DNA of 64,000 nucleotides, taken from Roseibium aestuarii (GTDB lineage: Bacteria; Pseudomonadota; Alphaproteobacteria; Rhizobiales; Stappiaceae). The notes beneath the pieces are model-generated. The model saw only the letters and a list, made by a program, of their open reading frames with translations, did not search any database and was not told the origin of the DNA. Shown in pieces: positions 8,838-17,236 of this stretch (position 1 is the first letter of the stretch; every line of letters starts with the position of its first letter). Where the stretch lies: assembly GCF_008477545.1 (NCBI RefSeq), contig NZ_VORA01000001.1, positions 1,939,193 to 2,003,192 on the forward strand, in the 5' to 3' direction. A program made the position numbers and the translations under genes.

Positions 8838-10142
8838 TCAATTCAGTTTTTCAATTCGGATCATCTGCGGAACGCCCGAGATCACGCCGCTTGCGGCAAT
8901 CTCGTCCAGCGCCTCGCGCACGGCGACTTCCGTCGTCTCGTGGGTGATCAGGATCACAGACTGCAGGTCGGTGGCCGCCACCTTCGCGCGGGCGCGCTGG
9001 ACGATCGACTGCAGGGAAATGGCCTTGTTGCCCATCGCCTTGGCGATCTCAGCAAAGGCGCCCGGCCGGTCATGAACCGAGAAGCGGATGTAATAGCCGC
9101 CCTCGTGCCGGCGCATCTGCGCCCGGGTGTAATCCGCCAGCTCGTCGGCCGGCATGCCGAGCACGTTGGTGCGGCAGCCGCGGGCAAGATCCGCAATGTC
9201 GCTGACCACGGAGGACGCGGTCGCATCGCCGCCCGCCCCCGGGCCGACCAGCACCAGGCTGCCGACGAAATCCCCGTCCACGGCCACCGCATTCAGCACG
9301 CCGTCCACCTGGGCGATGGCGGAATGCTTGGGCACCATAGTCGGATGCACGCGCTGCTCGATGCCGGTGTCGGTCCGCTGGGCAACGCCCAGCAGCTTGA
9401 TCCGGTAGCCGAGTTCGTCGGCTGCCTGGATGTCTGCGGTGGTGATCGAGGTGATGCCTTCCAGATAGACATCATCGGCGGAGATCTTGGTGCCAAAGGC
9501 GAGGCTCGTCAGGATGGCGAGCTTGTGCGCCGTGTCGTTGCCCTCGATGTCGAAGCTCGGATCGGCCTCCGCATAGCCCAGACGCTGGGCATCGGCGAGG
9601 CAGTCCTCGAAGGAAATGCCGTCCCGTTCCATCCGGGTGAGGATGTAGTTGCAGGTGCCGTTCATGATCCCATAGATGCGGTTCACCGCATTGCCCGACA
9701 GGCTTTCGCGCAGGGTCTTGACGATCGGGATGCCGCCGGCCACCGCCGCCTCGTAGTTGAGGCTCACCCGGTTCAGCTCGGCCAGCGCCGCCAGCTCGAC
9801 GCCATGCTTGGCCAGCAGCGCCTTGTTGGCGGTGACCACATGCTTGCCGGCGCTGAGCGCTGCCCGCACGCTGTCTTCTGCCGGGCCGCTGTCGCCACCG
9901 ATCAGCTCCACGAAGACGTCGATCTCGTCCGAATTGGCGAGCGCCACCGGGTCAGTGAACCAGGTCAGGCCGCTGACATCCACACCCCGGTCCCGGTTCG
10001 GGTCGCGCGCGCTGACGGCGACGACTTTCGCCGCACGCCCGTTCTTGCGCGCAAGCGCATCCCCATGCTGGCTCAGGAGCCGGATCACGGACGCACCCAC
10101 GGTGCCAAGTCCAGCGACCCCAAGTCTCAAAGCATTTGCCAT
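8838..10142 (-). CDS. hom: Homoserine dehydrogenase
   Basis: NAD(P)-dependent reduction of aspartate semialdehyde to homoserine for Thr, Met and Ile synthesis (434 aa). The N-terminal Rossmann motif GVAGLGTVGAS begins near residue 8, the catalytic-domain stretches NKALLAKHG and YEAAVAGGIPIVKTLRESL follow, and the C-terminal ~80 residues (from about 350, YYIRFSVHDRPGAFAEI) form an ACT domain for feedback control by threonine. It is monofunctional, with no aspartokinase part. The gap to the upstream aminotransferase is 30 bases, so the two are probably cotranscribed. Confidence 0.95.
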   Translation of the reverse strand: MANALRLGVAGLGTVGASVIRLLSQHGDALARKNGRAAKVVAVSARDPNRDRGVDVSGLTWFTDPVALANSDEIDVFVELIGGDSGPAEDSVRAALSAGKHVVTANKALLAKHGVELAALAELNRVSLNYEAAVAGGIPIVKTLRESLSGNAVNRIYGIMNGTCNYILTRMERDGISFEDCLADAQRLGYAEADPSFDIEGNDTAHKLAILTSLAFGTKISADDVYLEGITSITTADIQAADELGYRIKLLGVAQRTDTGIEQRVHPTMVPKHSAIAQVDGVLNAVAVDGDFVGSLVLVGPGAGGDATASSVVSDIADLARGCRTNVLGMPADELADYTRAQMRRHEGGYYIRFSVHDRPGAFAEIAKAMGNKAISLQSIVQRARAKVAATDLQSVILITHETTEVAVREALDEIAASGVISGVPQMIRIEKLN

Positions 10143-10172
10143 GTAAATCTTATTCCGGTTGATCTTCGTGAA

Positions 10173-11390
10173 TTAGCGAGACGCCTCGATCGGCACCACG
10201 TTGTGCAATGTTTCGTCTGCGGTTTCAAGGAAACGGCGCACGTTGCGCGCGGCCTGGCGCAGGCGCTGTTCGTTCTCCACCAGACCGATGCGGACGTAGT
10301 CGTCGCCGTATTCGCCGAAGCCGATGCCCGGAGCCACGGCCACCTCGGCCTTCTCCAGCAGCAGCTTGGAGAACTCCAGGCTGCCGAGCGCCTTGAACTT
10401 CTCCGGGATCGGCGCCCAGACGAACATGCTCGCCTCCGGCGCCGGAATGGCCCATCCGGCGCGCGCGAAGGCATCGATCACCACGTCGCGGCGCTTCTTG
10501 TAGATGGCGCGGGTTTCCGCCACGCAGGCGTCCGAGCCGTTGAGAGCAGCGGTTGCCGCCACCTGGATCGGCGTGAAGGCACCGTAGTCCAGATAGGACT
10601 TCACCCGGGTGAGCGCGGCAATCAGCCGCTCGTTGCCCACGGCAAAGCCCATGCGCCAGCCAGGCATGGAGAAGGTCTTGGACAGGGAGGTGAACTCCGC
10701 CGTCACCTCGATCGCGCCTGGAACCTGCAGCACGGAGGGCGGCGGCGTGTCGCCGAAATAGATCTCCGAATAGGCCAGATCCGACAGGATGAAGATGTCA
10801 TGCTTGCGGGCAAAGGCCACCACGTCCTTGTAGAACTCCAGGTCGGCGCAATAGGCCGTCGGGTTCGCCGGATAGCACAGGATGATGGCAAGCGGCTTCG
10901 GCACCGAGTGGATGACGGCACGTTCCAGCGCGTGGAAGAACTCCGGCCCCGGCTCGGCCGGGATGGAACGGATGGCCGCACCGGCCATCAGGAAGCCGAA
11001 GGTGTGGATCGGATAGCTCGGGTTCGGGCTCAGCACCACGTCGCCTGGTGCGGTGATCGCCTGGGCCATGTTGGCGAAGCCTTCCTTGGACCCCAGCGTG
11101 GCAACCACCTGGGTTTCCGGGTTCAGCTTCACGCCGAAGCGGCGCTCATAGTAATTCGCCTGGGCCTTGCGTAACCCATGAATGCCCTTGGAGGCGGAAT
11201 AGCGATGAGAGCGCGGGTCCTGAACCACTTCCGTCAGCTTGTCGACAATGTGCTTCGGGGTCGGCAGGTCCGGGTTGCCCATGCCGAGATCAATGATGTC
11301 CGCGCCCGCCGCTCGCGCCTTGGCCTTGAGCCGGTTGACCTGTTCGAAGACATAAGGCGGCAGCCGCCGTGTCTTATGAAACTCTTCCAT
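10173..11390 (-). CDS. Class I/II aminotransferase (AlaC / LL-DAP aminotransferase-like)
   Basis: PLP-dependent aminotransferase of 405 aa. The PLP lysine is K238 in SLSKTFSMPGWRMGF, with the aspartate/tyrosine region ILSDLAYSEIYF before it and NPSYPIHTFGF near the substrate site. The family is often annotated as LL-diaminopimelate or alanine aminotransferase, and the substrate cannot be fixed by reading. The position directly before hom suggests a role in aspartate- or alanine-family amino acid metabolism. The start at ATG MEEFHKTRRLPPYVF matches the family N-terminus. Confidence 0.88.
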   Translation of the reverse strand: MEEFHKTRRLPPYVFEQVNRLKAKARAAGADIIDLGMGNPDLPTPKHIVDKLTEVVQDPRSHRYSASKGIHGLRKAQANYYERRFGVKLNPETQVVATLGSKEGFANMAQAITAPGDVVLSPNPSYPIHTFGFLMAGAAIRSIPAEPGPEFFHALERAVIHSVPKPLAIILCYPANPTAYCADLEFYKDVVAFARKHDIFILSDLAYSEIYFGDTPPPSVLQVPGAIEVTAEFTSLSKTFSMPGWRMGFAVGNERLIAALTRVKSYLDYGAFTPIQVAATAALNGSDACVAETRAIYKKRRDVVIDAFARAGWAIPAPEASMFVWAPIPEKFKALGSLEFSKLLLEKAEVAVAPGIGFGEYGDDYVRIGLVENEQRLRQAARNVRRFLETADETLHNVVPIEASR

Positions 11391-11536
11391 GGCGCGGATC
11401 CTTCGCGTTTTCGATCCCGTTGAACACTTGTCCCGGAAGCCAGCTCCCTCAAGGGGAGGCTTGCGGATGCCGCCTTTTAGCAGCAGGTCACCTTACCCGC
11501 ACCAATCATCACGTGTTTGGACAGGTATTTTTCGCA

Positions 11537-12028
11537 CTAGCGGCCGGTGGAACCGCTTGCCTCGATGGAGGCCAGGGCCGCCGCCCGCTCCGAGGCCGCG
11601 AGCGCCCGCATCTGGGCCGCCGTCGCGGTGGTTGCCGCAGGCTTCTGGGCGGTCTGGGCAAGCCCAAGCGCCTTGAGATAGGCAATCGTCGCCTCGAAGC
11701 TGGCCCCTTCCGAAAGGGTCACTGGCGCAGCCGCCCCGGAGGTCGACGCGGTGCCGGCCGCTGCCGGATCGGTTCCTCCGGCCCCGATGCCCCCGTCAAC
11801 CGACTTGAGCAAGGCCACGCCCGGATCCGTCACCCCGCCGGCCGGCTCCGCCAGCGCCAGCGGCACTCCATCCGTCGCGCCCGCAACCGGTGTCGCGACG
11901 GTGGCCGCAGGAGGCTGCGCCGTCACCACCTCGAAGACGGTGGCGTCCGGCCCGAGCGCGCAGGCGCCAAGCGGCAGAAGGAGGAGGCTGAGACCCAGAT
12001 GGAGACTGGGCAGGGACAGACGAGGCAA
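11537..12028 (-). CDS. Putative lipoprotein, Ala/Thr/Pro-rich
   Basis: Predicted to be exported. A TTG at 12028 with GGAAG eight bases before it gives an N-terminus MPRLSLPSLHLGLSLLLLPL, ending in lipobox LGAC, so a lipid-anchored Cys is likely. The frame is open far upstream (to 12271), but the upstream part looks like untranslated leader. The mature part (~140 aa) is low-complexity, rich in Ala, Pro, Thr and Gly, then ends in a more helical stretch containing FEATIAYLKALGLAQ and ALAASERAAALASIEASG. No family recognised. It is divergent from phaC. Confidence 0.6.
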   Translation of the reverse strand: MPRLSLPSLHLGLSLLLLPLGACALGPDATVFEVVTAQPPAATVATPVAGATDGVPLALAEPAGGVTDPGVALLKSVDGGIGAGGTDPAAAGTASTSGAAAPVTLSEGASFEATIAYLKALGLAQTAQKPAATTATAAQMRALAASERAAALASIEASGSTGR

Positions 12029-12345
12029 GTGTATGACTTCCGATTTTGCCAATGGCGCATAGCCGCACTTTACTGAGAAGACCAGCCCCAGAAAAGCCGT
12101 TCTGGTTCGCTCCCGACTATTTAATCGGTTGAGACCGGAAACTCTCCACCAGACGGACGGCAGAGGGAAAATCTGCCCGCGCGGCTGCGGCGATTTTTCG
12201 TCGGATTTGACGGGGGTCAAGGCAGAAAAACGCATTTGCGCATTGCCTTTTTCCGACAACCTGAGTGACACTTGCCCAAGAGCTGCCGCCGCAGGGCGCG
12301 CATCCGGTGCCTGCCGGAAAGACGTTTGGAGGAAAGCGCCTGACC
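12029..12345. promoter_or_regulatory. Divergent lipoprotein/phaC promoter region
   Basis: A 317-base non-coding interval with starts pointing away on both sides. It holds one clear dyad (see the FNR/FixK-like box) and an A/T-rich patch around 12190-12255. No RNA gene seen. Confidence 0.6.
12207..12220. promoter_or_regulatory. FNR/FixK-like box upstream of phaC
   Basis: TTGAC-GGGG-GTCAA is a perfect dyad matching the TTGA-N6-TCAA consensus bound by FNR/FixK/Anr proteins. It lies 126 bases upstream of the phaC ATG and 179 bases upstream of the lipoprotein start. Regulation by oxygen is inferred. Confidence 0.5.
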
Positions 12346-14154
12346 ATGGCTGACGAACGCCCGAAGCAGTTGATCAAATACATCGTCGACAATCCGGAAG
12401 CCTTTGCGCAGAACCTGGCAAAGGCCCTCGAAAACGCAGGCAAGGCACTGGCCGCCTATATCGCTCCGCGCGAGAATGGCGAGATCCGCAAGGGTGGCGG
12501 CACCGAGGAACTGACCTCCGTCATCCGCACCCTCGCCCAGATCGGCGACTACTGGACTTCCGACCCGCAGCGCGCGGTGGAGGCTCAGAACCGGCTGTGG
12601 ACCGGCTATGCGGAGCTGTGGAACTCGTCCCTGAAGCGGATGATCGGCGAGGACACCGCGCCCGCCATCAGCCCCTCGCCCAAGGACAAGCGCTTCAAGG
12701 ACCCGGACTGGAACGAGAACCAGTATTTTGACTTCCTCAAGCAGCTCTACCTGATCACCTCGTCCTGGGCGCAGGACATGGTGCGCGAGGCGGAGGGCAT
12801 CGACGATCACACCCGCCACAAGGCGGAATTCTACATGGAGCAGATCACCAACGCGATCTCGCCCTCCAACTTCCTCTTCACCAATCCGGAGCTGCTGCGC
12901 CTCACCGTGGAATCGAACGGGGAGAACCTGGTGAAGGGCATGCAGCATCTGGCCGAGGACATCGCCGCCGGCCATGGCGAGCTGAAGATCCGCCAGACCG
13001 ACACGAGCAAGTTCGCCCTCGGCGTGAACATGGCCATGACGCCGGGCAAGGTGATCGCCCAGAACGACGTGTGCCAGGTCATCCAGTATGACCCGACCAC
13101 GCCCGACGTGCTGAAGCGGCCGCTGATGATCGTGCCGCCCTGGATCAACAAGTTCTACATTCTGGATCTCAACCCGGAAAAGTCCTTCATCAAGTGGGCG
13201 GTCGACCAGGGCCACACGGTCTTCGTCATCTCCTGGGTCAATCCGGGGCCACAGCAGGCGGGCAAGAGCTTCGAGCACTACATGAAGGAGGGCATCCTCG
13301 AGACCCTCGACGTGATCAAGAAGGCCACCCGCCAGTCAGAGGTGAATGCCATCGGCTATTGCGTCGGCGGCACCCTGTTGGCGGTGACGCTTGCCTACAT
13401 GGCGGCGAAGAAGGACACCCGCATCGCCACCGCCACCTTCTTCACCACCCAGGTGGACTTCACCTTCGCCGGCGACCTCAAGGTCTTCGTCGATGAGGAA
13501 CAGCTGGCCATCCTCGAAAAGCAGATGACCGAGACCGGCTATCTGGAGGGCTCGCGCATGGCGCAGGCCTTCAACATGCTGCGTTCCAACGATCTGATCT
13601 GGCCCTATGTGGTCAACAACTACCTGAAGGGCACCGATCCCTTCCCCTTCGACCTGCTCTACTGGAACGCGGACAGCACCCGCATGCCCGCCGCCAACCA
13701 CGCCTTCTACCTGCGCAACTGCTATCTGGAGAACAACCTGTCGCGTGGCGAGATGGTGATCGACGGCGAGCGGCTGGATCTGGAGGACGTGACCATCCCG
13801 ATCTACAATCTGGCGACCCGCGAGGATCACATCGCCCCGGCCCAGTCCGTCTTCCTCGGCTCCACATGCTTCGGCGGACCGGTGGAATACGTGCTGTCCG
13901 GATCGGGCCACATTGCCGGCGTGGTCAACCCGCCCGCCAAGGGCAAGTACCAGTACTGGACCGGCCGCGCGCCGAAGGGCACCTTCGAAAACTGGCTGCA
14001 CAAGACCGAGGAGCACCCCGGCTCCTGGTGGCCCCACTGGGATGCCTGGATCCGCAAGCAGGACGACACCATGGCCAAGGCCCGCAAGCCCGGCGCCAAC
14101 CGCATGAAGATCATCGAGGATGCGCCGGGTTCCTATGTGAAGGCCAAGGCCTGA
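12346..14154 (+). CDS. phaC: Class I poly(3-hydroxyalkanoate) synthase PhaC
   Basis: Polymerises 3-hydroxyacyl-CoA into PHA/PHB granules (602 aa). The lipase-like box is GYCVGG with nucleophile Cys339. The catalytic Asp is likely in ATREDHIAP and the His in [29 protein letters not shown] and the N-terminal regulatory domain are typical of class I. The start is set by GGAGGAAA at 12328-12335, ten bases before [11 protein letters not shown]; the frame is open upstream to 12265 but lacks that site. No phaA, phaB, phaR or phasin gene is beside it. A candidate oxygen-responsive box lies upstream. Confidence 0.95.
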   Translation: MADERPKQLIKYIVDNPEAFAQNLAKALENAGKALAAYIAPRENGEIRKGGGTEELTSVIRTLAQIGDYWTSDPQRAVEAQNRLWTGYAELWNSSLKRMIGEDTAPAISPSPKDKRFKDPDWNENQYFDFLKQLYLITSSWAQDMVREAEGIDDHTRHKAEFYMEQITNAISPSNFLFTNPELLRLTVESNGENLVKGMQHLAEDIAAGHGELKIRQTDTSKFALGVNMAMTPGKVIAQNDVCQVIQYDPTTPDVLKRPLMIVPPWINKFYILDLNPEKSFIKWAVDQGHTVFVISWVNPGPQQAGKSFEHYMKEGILETLDVIKKATRQSEVNAIGYCVGGTLLAVTLAYMAAKKDTRIATATFFTTQVDFTFAGDLKVFVDEEQLAILEKQMTETGYLEGSRMAQAFNMLRSNDLIWPYVVNNYLKGTDPFPFDLLYWNADSTRMPAANHAFYLRNCYLENNLSRGEMVIDGERLDLEDVTIPIYNLATREDHIAPAQSVFLGSTCFGGPVEYVLSGSGHIAGVVNPPAKGKYQYWTGRAPKGTFENWLHKTEEHPGSWWPHWDAWIRKQDDTMAKARKPGANRMKIIEDAPGSYVKAKA

Positions 14155-14324
14155 TCGGGCAGAGTGAAGACATGCCCCGCGCACAGGCGCGAGACGGCGG
14201 CCTGGGGTCTTGACCGGCCCCACGACCGGTCGCGGGTCCGAGGAAGTACGGAGACGGCAATTAACCTCCCCTTTCCGCAACTGTGCCCTATAATGACTGA
14301 CGCAAGTGTTCTTCGTGAGGTGAC

Positions 14325-14921
14325 ATGCAGCCCGCGCCGAAAATTCCGCGCCCCCGGACCATGCCGGCCCCCATGCCGGCAGGGACCATCCGCGCGCTCG
14401 GCATGGACAGCGCCGCCTGGCACCGTCACGCCTCGCCCTGGAGCGTCTACACCCGCATGGCCACCCTGCCCTTCCTGGCAGCGGCCATCTGGAGCCACAG
14501 CCTGCTTGGCCCCTGGGCGGCCCTCGGCCTGACCCTGCTGGTGGTGATCTGGCTGCGGGTCAATCCGCGCCTCTTCCCGGCTCCGAAGAACACGGAGAAC
14601 TGGGCCTCCAAAGCCACCTTCGGCGAGCGCATCTGGCTGAACCGCCGTCAGGTGCCCATCCCCCGCGACGTGGATCAGGCCGCCCTCTTGCTCTCCGCCG
14701 TCACCGCCATCGGCTTCATCGCCACCCTGGTCGGCGCCCTGCGCAACGACTGGATGGTTCTGCTGCCCGGTCTGGCCGTCACCTACGCGGGCAAGCTCGT
14801 CCTGCTGAACCGGCTGGTCCAGCTCTACGAGCGGATGCGCAATGCCCATCCCCTCTACCGCTTCTGGTCCATCGCACCGCAGAACGACAACGATCGCCAG
14901 CCAACTCCCCCTGTCAACTGA
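14325..14921 (+). CDS. Membrane protein, DUF6653-like
   Basis: 198-aa integral membrane protein with two pairs of hydrophobic segments (roughly 46-75 and 122-160) and a charged loop between them (NPRLFPAPKNTENWASKATF). The N-terminus is Pro-rich. The motif WHRHASPWSVYTRM recalls the HxNPWSVWTR pattern that I associate with DUF6653; this is from memory and not verified. It is 170 bases downstream of phaC on the same strand, with TATAAT at 14289-14294 as a possible -10 element, so it may be independently transcribed. Function unknown. Confidence 0.7.
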   Translation: MQPAPKIPRPRTMPAPMPAGTIRALGMDSAAWHRHASPWSVYTRMATLPFLAAAIWSHSLLGPWAALGLTLLVVIWLRVNPRLFPAPKNTENWASKATFGERIWLNRRQVPIPRDVDQAALLLSAVTAIGFIATLVGALRNDWMVLLPGLAVTYAGKLVLLNRLVQLYERMRNAHPLYRFWSIAPQNDNDRQPTPPVN

Positions 14922-14947
14922 TCGGCAGCGCCGCATGGGGTGCCCCC

Positions 14948-15955
14948 TCATTCCGAGGGCGCATGGTCCGCGATGAAGCGGGCCAGATGCCCGATGATCT
15001 CCGGCGGCACCGGGCGGTGCGGATCGGTGTATGTGGCAAGATTGTCTTGCCGCTCCGTCGAGGTCACCGCTTTCAACACATGAGTGACGCCCGCCAGCAG
15101 ATGCAGCTCCGCATCAGGCCGCGCCCGCGCCAGTCGCCGCGCATCCTCCACCTGCACCTGAAGATCCTGTTCGCCCTGCAGAATCAGAAGGGGAAGCGAC
15201 GTGGCGCCGAGCATCTTCGCCGGATCATGGGCAAGAAGATCAATGAGATAGCCCTGCAGGCGCGGAGCGAACAAGGACGCAAGCTCCGGGGGCAGCTCGT
15301 TCTCCGGCACCGGCTCGCCCCGTTCCAACTGCGCGATCACCCGTTCGGCCTCTGCAAGCAAGGGCGCCGAGGCGGGGTTTTGCGCAAGCTGCTCGCGTAG
15401 CAGCACACCGAGCGGACGCCCGGGAGCGGCGACCAGCAGCAGGCCGCAGACCGCCCCGCGCAAGTCCGCGCGGGCGACCGCCTTCAGGGCCACCAGCCCG
15501 CCTTCCGAATGCCCCAAAAGCCAGATGCACGCGAGGCCGGTCCGCCCCCGCATGACAGAAACCCAGGCCGCCACATCCTGCCCATAGGCGTCAAGCGTCA
15601 CGTCGTTCGGATCGGCGGTGGCCGCAGCACTTTCGAACAGGCCGCGCTTGTCCACCCGCAGGCTGCTGATGCCCTCTTGCGCGAGACCCTCGGCAAGAAG
15701 CCTGTAGGTGTTCGGTCCCAGTCCCTTCGAAAACAGCCCGTCCCGGTCGATAGGTCCGGATCCCGGCAGGATCAGCACTCCGGCCGAGTGGCCCGGAGCG
15801 CTCAGTAAGGTGCCGGCGAGAGGCCCCGTCGGACCGGGCGCCCGGACCTCCTCAGCCCGCACCGCCGTCTCGCTTGAGACAAGAAGCCCGGCCAAGACCA
15901 CGAGCGCGTAAAGCGGCCTTTGCAGGATACGGAAACGCTGGAGAGATCGAAACAT
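14948..15955 (-). CDS. Exported alpha/beta hydrolase
   Basis: 335-aa protein with an N-terminal signal peptide (basic MFRSLQRFRILQR, hydrophobic LYALVVLAGLLVSS, likely cleavage after VRA). The hydrolase core has an oxyanion region ILPGSGPIDRDG, nucleophile elbow GHSEGG, acid region LLILQGEQDLQV and a terminal His in GVTHVLK. The family includes periplasmic esterases and dienelactone hydrolase-like enzymes; the substrate is unknown. The frame opens at 16024, but GGAG nine bases before the ATG at 15955 and the signal peptide favour this start. It is convergent with the DUF6653-like gene (26 bases apart). Confidence 0.8.
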   Translation of the reverse strand: MFRSLQRFRILQRPLYALVVLAGLLVSSETAVRAEEVRAPGPTGPLAGTLLSAPGHSAGVLILPGSGPIDRDGLFSKGLGPNTYRLLAEGLAQEGISSLRVDKRGLFESAAATADPNDVTLDAYGQDVAAWVSVMRGRTGLACIWLLGHSEGGLVALKAVARADLRGAVCGLLLVAAPGRPLGVLLREQLAQNPASAPLLAEAERVIAQLERGEPVPENELPPELASLFAPRLQGYLIDLLAHDPAKMLGATSLPLLILQGEQDLQVQVEDARRLARARPDAELHLLAGVTHVLKAVTSTERQDNLATYTDPHRPVPPEIIGHLARFIADHAPSE

Positions 15956-16160
15956 GAGGGCACACTCCGTTTCCCGGCCGCTGGACGGCCGGTGCGAAAA
16001 GTCTCCCTCGCGATGGTGGATCATTCTAGCGTCGTCAGTTCGGGCCAGGCAATGCCCGACACCTTGCCCGGCGCGTCACATGACGCGTCACATCGCGCCG
16101 GAAGAGGACCGGGAGAGCAAGGTGAAGCCCTTCCGGTCCAATCCGTTAGTCGGCCTGCGA

Positions 16161-17135
16161 TCAGTCTTCGCCTTGCCCGGCGAGCCGACGCTCGGCCAGA
16201 AGACCGAAGTAGTGCTGGGCAATCGTCGCCCCGGCAATGGAAGTGATGTCCGCATGGTCATAGGCCGGGGACACTTCCACCACGTCGCCGCCGACGAAGT
16301 CGATATCCCCCAGACGGCGCAGGATCATCAGCGCCTCGCGCGACGACAGGCCACCGGCCACCGGCGTGCCCGTGCCCGGGGCGAAGGCGGGATCCAGACA
16401 GTCGATATCGAAGGTCATGTAGGCCTTGGAATCGCCCACCCGGTCCTTGATCAGCTCGACAACCCCGTTGACGCCCAGCTGCTCGACCTCTTCCCCATAA
16501 AGGATCTCGAGGCCGCAGGTTTCCGGCGCATGGGTGCGGATGCCGATCTGGATGGACTTCTCCGGATCGATCAGCCCCTCGCGCACGGCACGCCCGGTGA
16601 AGGTGCCATGGTCGATCCGGTCGCCCTGATCGTCCCAAGTGTCCTGATGGGCATCGAACTGCACCAGGGCCAGCGGCCCGTGCCTGGCCACATGGGCCTT
16701 GAGCAGCGGATAGGTGACGAAGTGATCGCCGCCGATGGAGAAGAGATGGACGCCCTGGTCGAGGATTTCCCGCGCCTGACGTTCGATATGGCCCGGAATA
16801 TCGGCGTTCTTGCCATAGTCGAAGGAGCAGTCGCCGTAATCCACGACGGACAGCACCTTGAACGGGTCCGCCTGGAACGGATACTGCGGATCGCCATCGA
16901 AGATGGCCGAGGCCCGGCGCACCCCTTGCGGACCGAAGCGCGCGCCCGGCCGGTTGGAGACGGAGGCGTCAAAGGGAATGCCCCACACCGCCGCATCCAC
17001 GCCGGTCAGATCGCGGCTGTAGCGTCGTCGCATGAAGGAGAGAACCCCGCCATAGGTGGGCTCATGAGCCCCGCCGAGAATGGAGGAGCCGAACACCGCA
17101 TTGTCGGTGGGCCGGGGGTTCTTGCTGTCGGACAT
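16161..17135 (-). CDS. speB: Agmatinase
   Basis: Ureohydrolase that converts agmatine to putrescine and urea, or a close guanidino-acid hydrolase relative (324 aa). Mn2+ ligands are visible in GGDH (135-138), DAHQD (161-165) and DIDCLDP (243-249). The GIPFDASVSNRPGARFGPQ region is typical of the agmatinase branch. Guanidinobutyrase or guanidinopropionase activity is possible, since these share the motifs. It has no operon partner: the next minus-strand gene upstream ends 100 bases away. Confidence 0.88.
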   Translation of the reverse strand: MSDSKNPRPTDNAVFGSSILGGAHEPTYGGVLSFMRRRYSRDLTGVDAAVWGIPFDASVSNRPGARFGPQGVRRASAIFDGDPQYPFQADPFKVLSVVDYGDCSFDYGKNADIPGHIERQAREILDQGVHLFSIGGDHFVTYPLLKAHVARHGPLALVQFDAHQDTWDDQGDRIDHGTFTGRAVREGLIDPEKSIQIGIRTHAPETCGLEILYGEEVEQLGVNGVVELIKDRVGDSKAYMTFDIDCLDPAFAPGTGTPVAGGLSSREALMILRRLGDIDFVGGDVVEVSPAYDHADITSIAGATIAQHYFGLLAERRLAGQGED

Positions 17136-17236
17136 GGATCGCCTTTCGAAACGGGTTCAACCGGCACCAGCCCTAGCGAAACCCGCAGCTCTTCACAAGC
17201 GGGAAGCGGATGCTCCGCCCCTCTCTCTCCCACCCC

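Noticed and set aside
8940..11174. Plus-strand frame of 744 codons opposite hom and the aminotransferase
   Set aside because: Shadow frame; the minus-strand proteins carry all expected motifs.
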